A stretch of 64,000 nt of DNA from contig JAKSTN010000001.1 of NCBI GenBank assembly GCA_024402535.1, positions 62,001-126,000 on the forward strand, given 5' to 3'. A model generated the notes under the pieces. The model made no database searches. It was not told the DNA's origin and saw only the letters and a list, made by a program, of their open reading frames with translations. The DNA is from Treponema sp. (GTDB lineage: Bacteria > Spirochaetota > Spirochaetia > Treponematales > Treponemataceae). Positions 53,034 to 60,816 of the stretch are shown here, one piece after another. Within the stretch, counting starts at the first letter, position 1; every line of letters begins with the position of its first letter. The translations under genes were made by a program, and so were the position numbers.

Positions 53034-54179
53034 ATGAGTCAAATTATACCTATCGCATCTGGTAAAGGCGGAGTTGGAAAATCTCTGCTTTCTGCAAACC
53101 TGGCCATTGCTTTGGGGCAGTCAGGCAAAAAAGTCGTTCTCGTTGACCTGGATCTTGGTGCTTCAAACCTTCACCTGGTTATTGGTCATCATCCGGGAAG
53201 TGCCAGCCTTGGTTCCTGGTTCACTGAAAAAAGTGATTTCAAAGACATTGTAAGCCCTACTGATTACCGCAACGTCAGCTTCATTGCCGGCGACAGCCAG
53301 ATTCCGGATTTAACTTCTCTTAAACACGCACAGAAAGTTAAGCTTATCCGCAACTTAAACAATATCGATGCCGATTACATCATTCTTGACCTTGGCGCTG
53401 GAACCCACCAGTTCATTCTGGATATGTTCCTTCTTTCTCCTCAGGGCATCGTTGTAACCGCTCCGGCTGTTACCGCAACTCTCAACGGCTACCTTTTCCT
53501 TAAAAACGCCGTTTTCCGCCTGCTTTACACCACTTTCAAACGTGGTACTCCGGGACGCCAATATCTGGATGAACTGAAAAAAGACTCACAGACCATGCAG
53601 AAGCTGTACATTCCTCAGCTGGTTCAGCAGCTGTTCCAGGTGGATCCTCAGAACACACAGGTTTTCATGAATCGCATGTCGCAGTTCAGACCAAGGCTTG
53701 TTATGAATATGATTGAAGATCCAAAAGATGCTGACAAAGTTTCAAGAATCAAAAATTCCTGCAACCAGTATCTTGGTCTGGATATTGAATATTTAGGCAT
53801 TCTGTTCCGGGATATGCTCCAGGACAAAGCCCTGGCTTCCCAGCTGCCTGTCATCGTTTACAAACCACAGTCAGTTCTTGGACAGGCCATTTACCGCATC
53901 GGGGACAAAGTACTTTCTACTCCTATGCACAGATTTGATTCCGATTTCACTCCTGACAGTTTCAACGACAAATTCCACGAAGCAGAAGAAGAAGCCGATG
54001 CAGACTTTTCTTACAAACTTTCCGGAATTGATGACCTTGTTTCAGGCGGAACCCTTTCTATGGGCGAAATGGCCGAAATGATCAAAACCCAGAATTACGA
54101 ACTTACACAGCTTAAGAAGGAAAACAATCTTCTTAAATCAAAACTTATTAAGGCTGCAAGCCAGGGATTCCAGTTATAA
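53034..54179 (+). CDS. MinD/ParA-family ATPase
   Basis: A 381-residue deviant-Walker ATPase. The nucleotide-binding site SGKGGVGKSLLSANLA (residues 9-24) has the MinD/ParA signature Lys before the GG; switch motifs VDLDLGASNLH and YIILDLGAG follow. The last 50 residues form a coiled-coil-like tail (IKTQNYELTQLKKENNLL). Such proteins position division machinery, plasmids or flagella, or, in the FlhG branch, control flagellar number; the branch cannot be fixed from this sequence. The ATG 53034 fits the leaderless promoter; an earlier start at 52935 would lie in the ctp promoter. The stop overlaps the lgt start by one base. Confidence 0.87.
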   Translation: MSQIIPIASGKGGVGKSLLSANLAIALGQSGKKVVLVDLDLGASNLHLVIGHHPGSASLGSWFTEKSDFKDIVSPTDYRNVSFIAGDSQIPDLTSLKHAQKVKLIRNLNNIDADYIILDLGAGTHQFILDMFLLSPQGIVVTAPAVTATLNGYLFLKNAVFRLLYTTFKRGTPGRQYLDELKKDSQTMQKLYIPQLVQQLFQVDPQNTQVFMNRMSQFRPRLVMNMIEDPKDADKVSRIKNSCNQYLGLDIEYLGILFRDMLQDKALASQLPVIVYKPQSVLGQAIYRIGDKVLSTPMHRFDSDFTPDSFNDKFHEAEEEADADFSYKLSGIDDLVSGGTLSMGEMAEMIKTQNYELTQLKKENNLLKSKLIKAASQGFQL

Positions 54180-55156
54180 TGTTTCTTTACCTTAATTACC
54201 CTTCATGGATCCATCCTGAAATTTTCCCTGGAGTCCCTTTCCTGGGAATCCTCCGCTGGTACGGACTTATGTACCTTTTTGCATTCGGAACTGCCTGGAT
54301 TATCCTCCAGAAAGTTGCAAAAGAAGGAATGCTGGACACAGAAGATTATAAATTGAAAGAAGATGATCTTTTCAGCTTTATTTCTACAGGAATTGTTTTC
54401 CTCCTGATAGGTGCACGAGTTATGTCTACTCTTGTATACGATACAACGGGGATATACTGGAGAAAACCATGGCTTATTTTCTGGCCTTTTGACTCGCAGA
54501 TGCATTTTACAGGTCTCGCCGGCATGTCTTACCACGGTGGTTTTATCGGCGGGCTTTTAGGCATGATTTTCTGGTGCTGGAAACACAAACAGAGCTGCGG
54601 GAAATGGATTGATGCTATGTGTGTAGCAATTCCTTTGGGATACACATTCGGCCGCTTAGGTAACTTCCTGAACGGCGAACTTTACGGCCGCATTACCACT
54701 ATGCCTTGGGGCATGGTTTTCCCAGGTGCCGAAAAGTTCAGCACAAGACTCCCATGGGTTCAGGATTTCTGTGCTGAAATCGGCATGAACATAGAAGGAT
54801 TAAAACTTGTAAACCTTCCGCGCCACCCGAGTCCTCTTTATGAAGCCTTTTTTGAAGGAATTGTCCTGTTCCTGGTAATCTGGTTTACTCGAAATCACAG
54901 AAAGTTTAACGGGCAGCTGGGCTGTACTTATACACTGGGATACGGACTTGTACGCTTTGTAATTGAGTATTTCCGCGAACCTGATGCAGATTTAGGCTAC
55001 CGCATTGCAAAAGATGCATCAGCTCCAATTTATACAAACTCTTCCATTTTTAATTTTTCTACAGGACAAGTATTCTGCTTTATAATGATTGTCAGTTCTC
55101 TTGTTGCCTGGGCTATACTTTTGTGGCGTGAGAGAAGAAAAACAAAAAATATTTGA
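54179..55156 (+). CDS. lgt: Prolipoprotein diacylglyceryl transferase
   Basis: A 325-residue membrane enzyme that adds diacylglycerol to the lipobox cysteine of prolipoproteins, the first step of lipoprotein maturation, and this window encodes several lipoproteins. Family motifs are intact: MSYHGGFIGGLLG (with the key His-Gly-Gly) and GRLGNFLNGELYGR. About seven membrane helices are seen. Starts within the stop codon of the MinD-like gene (TAATG), so the two are translated in tandem. Confidence 0.95.
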   Translation: MFLYLNYPSWIHPEIFPGVPFLGILRWYGLMYLFAFGTAWIILQKVAKEGMLDTEDYKLKEDDLFSFISTGIVFLLIGARVMSTLVYDTTGIYWRKPWLIFWPFDSQMHFTGLAGMSYHGGFIGGLLGMIFWCWKHKQSCGKWIDAMCVAIPLGYTFGRLGNFLNGELYGRITTMPWGMVFPGAEKFSTRLPWVQDFCAEIGMNIEGLKLVNLPRHPSPLYEAFFEGIVLFLVIWFTRNHRKFNGQLGCTYTLGYGLVRFVIEYFREPDADLGYRIAKDASAPIYTNSSIFNFSTGQVFCFIMIVSSLVAWAILLWRERRKTKNI

Positions 55157-55182
55157 CATTATAGAGATTTATACCCTATAAT
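55153..55182 (+). promoter_or_regulatory. Promoter of the STAS/zinc-ribbon gene
   Basis: TTGACA (55153-55158), 18-nt spacer, TATAAT (55177-55182): a near-consensus sigma-70 promoter. The leader of about 22 nt carries AAGTAGGTG before the ATG at 55212; a GTG at 55206 lies in that site and is less likely. Confidence 0.85.
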
Positions 55183-55211
55183 TTAATTCAACTATCTAAA
55201 AGTAGGTGAAT

Positions 55212-55763
55212 ATGAGTAATAGCAATAGTTTAATACCTGGCTTTGATGACGAAAAAGACGACAGCCTCAAAATTTCGCTGGAAAAAAATGACAGCGTCCC
55301 TAAGGGAATTTTCATCTATCTGAACGGATACATTGATACATATAACTCAACATTCTTCCAGAAGAAAATCACAAAGATTGTTGAAGCCGGCTATATCAAC
55401 CTTATTTTCAACTGTTCAGCACTGAACTATGTTTCATCAACAGGTATCGGATCTTTCACAGTTTTCCTGAAACTTGTAAAACCAAAGGGTGGAGATGTAG
55501 TTCTTCTGGAAATTCAGCCAAAAGTATATGAAGTTTTCCAGCTTCTGGGATTCTCTCAGTTCTTCAATATCAAAGAAAGCACTGAAGAAGCCATCAACTT
55601 CTTCAAAAACGGAGCACCACAGGAAAGTTCTGTGTTCCCTAAGGTTTTTGGATGCCCTGTTTGCGGCAAAAAACTCCGCGCAACACGTGCAGGCCGTTTC
55701 CGCTGCTCAGAATGTAAATCAATTCTTGCAATCGATAACAGCGCCCGGGTTTCTTTGGGCTAA
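55212..55763 (+). CDS. STAS-domain protein with C-terminal zinc ribbon
   Basis: A 183-residue fusion. Residues 15-130 are a STAS domain as in anti-sigma-factor antagonists (RsbV/SpoIIAA type): KGIFIYLNGYIDTYNS, NLIFNCSALNYVSSTGIGSF with the Ser-Ser-Thr-Gly phosphorylation region (short: NYVSSTGIGSF). Residues 140-175 are a zinc ribbon with CPVCGKKL and FRCSECKS (CxxC...CxxC). STAS proteins switch partners according to phosphorylation; the zinc ribbon suggests an extra protein or nucleic-acid contact. No cognate kinase or anti-sigma factor is seen nearby. Confidence 0.85.
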   Translation: MSNSNSLIPGFDDEKDDSLKISLEKNDSVPKGIFIYLNGYIDTYNSTFFQKKITKIVEAGYINLIFNCSALNYVSSTGIGSFTVFLKLVKPKGGDVVLLEIQPKVYEVFQLLGFSQFFNIKESTEEAINFFKNGAPQESSVFPKVFGCPVCGKKLRATRAGRFRCSECKSILAIDNSARVSLG

Positions 55764-55791
55764 AATTAAGTAAAATCTGATTATTTTAGTT

Positions 55792-55824
55792 AAAACCGAG
55801 ACTTATAAGTCTCGGTTTTTTTTT
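55792..55824 (+). terminator. Intrinsic terminator after the STAS gene
   Basis: AAAACCGAGACTTATAAGTC TCGG: perfect pairing of AACCGAGACTT with AAGTCTCGGTT followed by a T-tract of nine. Confidence 0.95.
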
Positions 55825-56135
55825 GTTCTTACATTGTGGATAACTTTGGGATAATTTGCGGATTTATCCACAATTTCGTGAAAAAATGGCGAAAACCTTT
55901 TCGTAAAACATTTGTTTCATTCATGTTTCACGGTGTAACTCCTTATAATACAAAGAAATACATAAAAGTGTCAGAAAAATCATACAATTCAATTTATGCA
56001 CATTTTTAACCTTTTTTCTCCATTTTCTCCAATGTGTCTGTGCTTACAATGTGGATAACTTGTGTAGAAAAGTGGAAAACGAAAAACTTCTTCACTTCCT
56101 GTTTTTTATACCGATAAACTTATCAGAGGTCTCTC
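55825..56135. other. Non-coding stretch with four perfect DnaA boxes
   Basis: Four exact matches to the DnaA box TTATNCACA occur: TGTGGATAA (minus) at 55835-55843, TTATCCACA (plus) at 55864-55872, TTATGCACA (plus) at 55994-56002, TGTGGATAA (minus) at 56050-56058. A near match (TTATCCCA on the minus strand) stands near 55846. The stretch is AT-rich, with T-rich runs at 56007-56027, and holds no gene or tRNA. A weak promoter (TTCATG-18-TATAAT, 55920-55949) may serve the operon at 56136. It could be a replication origin or a DnaA-controlled promoter. Confidence 0.7.
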
Positions 56136-57080
56136 ATGAAAAAAGCATTAAAGCTGTTCCTGGCCTACTTTTCATGGCTTGTTTTGGGAACACTTATTGG
56201 AACATTTTTTTACAGTCTTTACCTTCATTCTCTTGGACTGGTAGCGGGTGTTGATTCGCCGGTATTCAGTCGTGAATATCTCGGAAGTTCCTTCTTCCTG
56301 GTATCCCAGGTTCTTGTATTTATTTCCGGATTTCTTCTTCTTGGCTATAAAATCCGTAAACCCGGAAATCCCCTTCAGTTACTGGTTTACGTTATCTGCC
56401 AGCTGATTTCAGTCTGCATTATTTTTCCTCTTTCCTGTCATTTTGAGAAAAAATTTATAGCAGAAGACAATTATTATGAACAGGAAGACAACACTCTTTC
56501 TCCCGGCTTTTTCCGTGAATACAACAATCAGGTTTATTTTTTCCTGAACGACGAAAATAACCGCCTTATTCAGATTGATACAAGAGATGACGGAACATCT
56601 TTCTTTCTTGAAAACTCATATACAGCCCGTGACATTCTTACTGAAGAAGCCGCACCTTACAAAGATGTCTTAATCAAAAACTCTTTCAATGTGAACACCT
56701 CAGCTTATTCATTTTTTGGAACATTACTTGATGCCGCAAAACAGGATTGGGAAAAAGGCGTATCTTACTGGATTACATTCATTTCGCTTACACTTGCCCT
56801 CACCTCAATTTATGCACTTTCAGGTTTTACTGCATGGCGTGTTGCAAACTATTCCCTTTGCGGAATCTTCTACCTTGCAGTTCTTTTCTTGAACAGCTTT
56901 TACTGGTCGCCTGTCATGAATAACTTCCGTGCTAGAAATTTTCTGCATTCAGGCGTTTTTGGATTCTTCGAAAGATGGACAAGTGCTCCATTTTTGATTA
57001 TGTGCAATCTTATTTTTGCTCTTGTTCTGACTCTCCTGGGAACAATCACTTACTTCATCAGAAGAAAGAGAGGCCATTAA
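56136..57080 (+). CDS. Multi-pass membrane protein, first gene of a three-gene operon
   Basis: A 314-residue protein with about six membrane helices: three in the first 110 residues (LVLGTLIGTFFYSLYL, LVFISGFLLLGYKI, YVICQLISVCIIFPL), an extracytoplasmic stretch of some 110 residues, then three more at the end. No family recognised. AGAGG precedes the ATG by seven bases. The next gene starts one base after its stop. The operon (56136, 57082, 58926) ends with a J-domain protein, suggesting a membrane assembly that uses a DnaK-type chaperone. Confidence 0.72.
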   Translation: MKKALKLFLAYFSWLVLGTLIGTFFYSLYLHSLGLVAGVDSPVFSREYLGSSFFLVSQVLVFISGFLLLGYKIRKPGNPLQLLVYVICQLISVCIIFPLSCHFEKKFIAEDNYYEQEDNTLSPGFFREYNNQVYFFLNDENNRLIQIDTRDDGTSFFLENSYTARDILTEEAAPYKDVLIKNSFNVNTSAYSFFGTLLDAAKQDWEKGVSYWITFISLTLALTSIYALSGFTAWRVANYSLCGIFYLAVLFLNSFYWSPVMNNFRARNFLHSGVFGFFERWTSAPFLIMCNLIFALVLTLLGTITYFIRRKRGH

Positions 57081-57081
57081 T

Positions 57082-58917
57082 ATGAAAAAAATCCTCATTA
57101 TTCTGTTTTCGTTTTTAGGCGCCGGTTTTTTAGGCTGTTTGATTTATGGATTCTGTCATTCTCCTGATGTAGAACTCCTAACTGCAGCTGTAGGAAATTA
57201 CAAATTTCTTTCGGGAATCCAGGCATTTACAAAAATCCTTCCTGGAATGATTTTTTCAGGTTTTGTTCTTGCCAGTTCCATTCAGTTTGGAAGAAATTCT
57301 GAAGGAAGTTTTTCACGATTTTCTCAGGCTATGTTCAAACGTTTCAAATCAATCATGATTATTTCCCTGATTTGTACTTTTGTCCTTTCACTTTCTTCTG
57401 AAGCCCTTAGTCTGGTTGTTTCACGCAAAAAAACTGCTTTATCAAATCAGCCGAAACTGGTAAGGGAATACATCTCTGTAGGAAACAACCTGCTGTTCCA
57501 GGGAAACCCGGAAGCCGCTGTTGCATACGCATCAGAAGCACTTACCCTTGATAGAACAAACCGCGAAGCTGCTTATCTTAAAAATCAGGCTGAACTCAAA
57601 ATGAACATGCAGGAAACAAAAAGTGTCCGCATTCTTCATGAAACAAACATTGATGAACTCTTCCAGGATTCTTCAAGTAATATCGATACAGAAAATCTGA
57701 ACCAGGTTTATGCCTTATATTTAAAGGCAAAATCATGCTGGGAAAATGAAGAATATTTCAGCTCTCATTATTATGCAGAATGTGCACTGAAAATCTCTTC
57801 AGGAAAGGACCCAAATGTTCAGGAACTTAAAGAACTCTCCGCAGCTTCATGGAACAAACTTTCAGAACTGCATGAACTGGCAAGATCAGAAGACCAGAAA
57901 TTGTTCATGGAAAAATTTGACGGTTACAAAGCACTCATGGAAGAAGATTATCTGAATGCCTATTACATTCTTAAAACAATTCAGATTGAACACCCGGAAA
58001 TGAAAAACGATTCAGACCTTAACTTCTATGAGGCCATTGCAGAACAGAAAGTAAATGAACGTACTTTCTTCTCTGACGAAACATGGAACCTTAAAAGTTT
58101 TGAAACAGCAAACGATATTTACTTTACACTAAAATATGACGACGGCTGGCAGGATGTAATTTACTTCAAAGGAATGACAGAAGTAAAAACAACAGGCGGA
58201 ATGGTTCAATACCTTCGTGATCTGGCAATTCAGAGTATTGATCCTGATGGTAATATTCACAGTTCCATGCGTACACCTTATGCAAAAGTTCTGGCAGTTT
58301 CAATTAAAAACATAAATCCACTTACAAAAGAAAACCTTGGAATTGCACAAGATGTAAACTATGTTCCTTATATTCTTTTAAAAAGCATCGACCGCGTAAA
58401 TGATGAAAGTGTTGTTCGCCCTGAATACATTTTCTCAGATCCTTCTGATGGCCCAGGTCCTGACTACACTATGCTTCCTATGGAATTCTCTGATTTTCAG
58501 ATGATGGAAGTTGCAACACTGAATCCTGAAGCCATTCCTCTTGGATCACTTTTCCGTGTAATTAACAAAGCTTCAGATTACGGATACTCTTCGGAAGTTT
58601 ATGCACAGGTGCTTTTGAACAGAATTCTTTACCCATTATTCATTCTTTCCATTTTCCTGATTCTTGCAATCTTTGCATGGAACAACCGTCTGGACGCAAA
58701 TCAGTATTTCAAAGCAACCTGGATTGCCGTTTTCCCGGTTTTTGCAGTCTGCTGTCATTTCTTTAATCTGGTTATCAATTTCCTTTTCAAACTGATGAAC
58801 TTTGGTTTCCTTGGATTAGGTGGAAATCCGACAACAGCGGTAATAATCGGAGCAGCGGTTTATTTAGTCCTGATTTTCCTGACTTCCATCATATTCCTTT
58901 CAAGAAAAGCAGATTAG
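57082..58917 (+). CDS. Membrane protein with TPR-like central domain
   Basis: A 611-residue protein: three N-terminal membrane helices (up to about residue 120), a large soluble region with TPR-like helical repeats (for example NLLFQGNPEAAVAYASEALTL, short: QGNPEAAVAYASEALTLD), and three C-terminal membrane helices. No family name. It begins one base after the previous stop and probably forms a complex with it. Confidence 0.72.
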   Translation: MKKILIILFSFLGAGFLGCLIYGFCHSPDVELLTAAVGNYKFLSGIQAFTKILPGMIFSGFVLASSIQFGRNSEGSFSRFSQAMFKRFKSIMIISLICTFVLSLSSEALSLVVSRKKTALSNQPKLVREYISVGNNLLFQGNPEAAVAYASEALTLDRTNREAAYLKNQAELKMNMQETKSVRILHETNIDELFQDSSSNIDTENLNQVYALYLKAKSCWENEEYFSSHYYAECALKISSGKDPNVQELKELSAASWNKLSELHELARSEDQKLFMEKFDGYKALMEEDYLNAYYILKTIQIEHPEMKNDSDLNFYEAIAEQKVNERTFFSDETWNLKSFETANDIYFTLKYDDGWQDVIYFKGMTEVKTTGGMVQYLRDLAIQSIDPDGNIHSSMRTPYAKVLAVSIKNINPLTKENLGIAQDVNYVPYILLKSIDRVNDESVVRPEYIFSDPSDGPGPDYTMLPMEFSDFQMMEVATLNPEAIPLGSLFRVINKASDYGYSSEVYAQVLLNRILYPLFILSIFLILAIFAWNNRLDANQYFKATWIAVFPVFAVCCHFFNLVINFLFKLMNFGFLGLGGNPTTAVIIGAAVYLVLIFLTSIIFLSRKAD

Positions 58918-58925
58918 GCTGAGAA

Positions 58926-59567
58926 ATGATTTTAAGTATCATTCTGATTCTAATTATTATTGGAGCTCTTCTTTTTGCGGCACATACCTTTGTCATTCAG
59001 CGCAGCTGGAGACAGTGTGCCGAAAGCGGAAACTTCACCACAGTAAAGAATGAACCATTTCCCGGCGCTCTGTGCCTTTCTGCAATTGTCCAAAGCTGCA
59101 TTGGAGAAAGTTACTACGCAGCCAGAATTATGGAAAGTGTTTTTGGACGCCGTTTTGACGAATGGAATTCCATGACAAAATCAGTTTCTGATGCAAAAGG
59201 CCTGAACCGGGATCTGTTAATAGAAAACCTTATTTCCATAATCAAAAAACAGAATGATGATTTCAAACTGAAATATATCCCGTTAATTTTTAAAACTCTG
59301 ACTGCCGCTGAATTCATGTGGAATGAAAAAACTCAAGGGGCCAGACCAACTGAGTATCTGAAAAATCTTTTAAATTATTCGGTAAAAACCGATGATAAGA
59401 CTGATGCCTATAGAATTCTTGGGCTTGAACCGGGGGCTTCAGAAGAAAAAATAAGAAAGGCCCATCGCCGTCTGGCTGCCAGATATCATCCTGACAGAAA
59501 TACCGAAACCGGAAAACTGGATATGTTCCTTAAAATCCAGACAGCGTATGAACTTTTAACAGATTAA
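58926..59567 (+). CDS. Membrane-anchored J-domain co-chaperone
   Basis: A 213-residue protein with one N-terminal membrane helix (about residues 2-22), a middle region without recognised features, and a C-terminal J domain (about 158-213) with the HPD motif (AARYHPDRN) needed to stimulate DnaK-type ATPases. The reverse order of DnaJ (J domain at the C-terminus, membrane anchor at the N-terminus) resembles DjlA-type co-chaperones. Likely recruits DnaK to the two membrane proteins encoded upstream. Its stop overlaps the stop of the convergent dehydrogenase gene by two bases. Confidence 0.85.
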   Translation: MILSIILILIIIGALLFAAHTFVIQRSWRQCAESGNFTTVKNEPFPGALCLSAIVQSCIGESYYAARIMESVFGRRFDEWNSMTKSVSDAKGLNRDLLIENLISIIKKQNDDFKLKYIPLIFKTLTAAEFMWNEKTQGARPTEYLKNLLNYSVKTDDKTDAYRILGLEPGASEEKIRKAHRRLAARYHPDRNTETGKLDMFLKIQTAYELLTD

Positions 59568-60742
59568 TAGGCCATTTTATAAATTGCCAGCATATCCTCG
59601 TAAGCCAAAGGCTTATAACCTGCAAGAGTTCTGGTCTTGTTGCGGCTGCAGGCAAGAGCCAGTTTTTCCAGGTCTTCTTCCTTTACATTCAATTCTTTAA
59701 GTGAAGTCGGCATGCCCAGTGACTTGTAATATCTTTCCTGCAGTTCAATTGCTTTAAGTACCGAATATTCAGGATTTTCAGGGTCCACATTAATATTCCA
59801 TACATTCTGAGCAAACTTGATGAAGCGAGGCATTGTGTCCTTGTAAACATAACGGGCCCAGCTGCACCATAAGGCCGCAAGTCCGGCTCCGTGTGCTACT
59901 TCCGGATACAGGCCCGAAACTTCATGTTCAAACTGATGAACGGTAAGCTGGAATGTGCGGCCGCACTGTGTAAGGCCGTTGTGAGCAAGGCTTGAAGCCC
60001 ACATCATATTTGCACGGGCTGCGTAATCTTCAGGGTTTGAAAGACAGTCAACGCCTGCTTTCATAATAGATTTTATTACGCCTTCAGCCACTGCATCTGT
60101 AAGATATGTATCAGTTCCAGGACAGAAATAACGTTCAATTGTATGCATTGCGATATCAACTGCGCCGCAGGCCGTCTGATATGCATTTACAGTGTAGGTA
60201 AGCTCAGGATTTTCGATTGCAAAATTCATGCGGTTGAAAGGACTGCCGTAACCACGTTTTTCATTTTCTTCAGGATTTGAAATAACGCAGGAGTTTGACA
60301 TTTCACTACCGGCCGCACTTAATGTAAGAATACAGCCTTTTTTCAGCGTTGCCTTTGGTGCGGCCTTTCCCATAGAAAAATCCCATACATCTATATCAGG
60401 GTTTGCCACTCCGTTGGCAATATCTTTTGCGCTGTCCAGAACAGAACCGCCGCCTACAGCAAGAACAAAATCAACACCTTCCTTTTTACAAAGTTCAATG
60501 CCTTCACGAACTTTTGACAGAACAGGATTAGCAACTACCCCGCCCAATTCCACATAAGGAATGTTTTCTGCTTCCAGAGCCTTTTTTACTTGATCCAGAA
60601 GTCCGGTCTTTTTTACTGATCCGCTTCCATAATGAAGCAAAACTTTTTTCACATTATATTCAGAAATAATTTTCCCAACTTTTTCTTCTTCACCTTTTCC
60701 AAAGTAAACCTTTGTCGGAATGTCATACACAAAATTATCCAT
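59564..60742 (-). CDS. Iron-containing alcohol dehydrogenase
   Basis: A 392-residue group III alcohol dehydrogenase of the butanol/YqhD type, which reduces aldehydes with NAD(P)H in fermentation. The nucleotide motif GGGSVLDSAKDIA is near residue 95 and the iron ligands lie in the HTIERYF and HGAGLAALWCSWARY region, with a further His in SSLAHNGLTQCG. The ATG at 60742 (MDNFVYDIP) is preceded by GGAG; longer starts up to 60802 have no ribosome-binding site and extend into the promoter of the pyrimidine gene. It shares a 74-bp divergent region with that gene. Confidence 0.9.
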   Translation of the reverse strand: MDNFVYDIPTKVYFGKGEEEKVGKIISEYNVKKVLLHYGSGSVKKTGLLDQVKKALEAENIPYVELGGVVANPVLSKVREGIELCKKEGVDFVLAVGGGSVLDSAKDIANGVANPDIDVWDFSMGKAAPKATLKKGCILTLSAAGSEMSNSCVISNPEENEKRGYGSPFNRMNFAIENPELTYTVNAYQTACGAVDIAMHTIERYFCPGTDTYLTDAVAEGVIKSIMKAGVDCLSNPEDYAARANMMWASSLAHNGLTQCGRTFQLTVHQFEHEVSGLYPEVAHGAGLAALWCSWARYVYKDTMPRFIKFAQNVWNINVDPENPEYSVLKAIELQERYYKSLGMPTSLKELNVKEEDLEKLALACSRNKTRTLAGYKPLAYEDMLAIYKMAY

Positions 60743-60758
60743 ATATTTTCTCCATTCT

Positions 60759-60787
60759 TTGATTATAGCATCTATTTTCATTAAAAT
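60759..60787 (+). promoter_or_regulatory. Promoter of the fused pyrimidine gene
   Basis: TTGATT (60759-60764), 17-nt spacer, TAAAAT (60782-60787), then a leader of about 22 nt with AAGGAG before the ATG at 60817. Confidence 0.75.
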
Positions 60788-60816
60788 GATTGTAATAATC
60801 ATACAAGGAGATTTTC

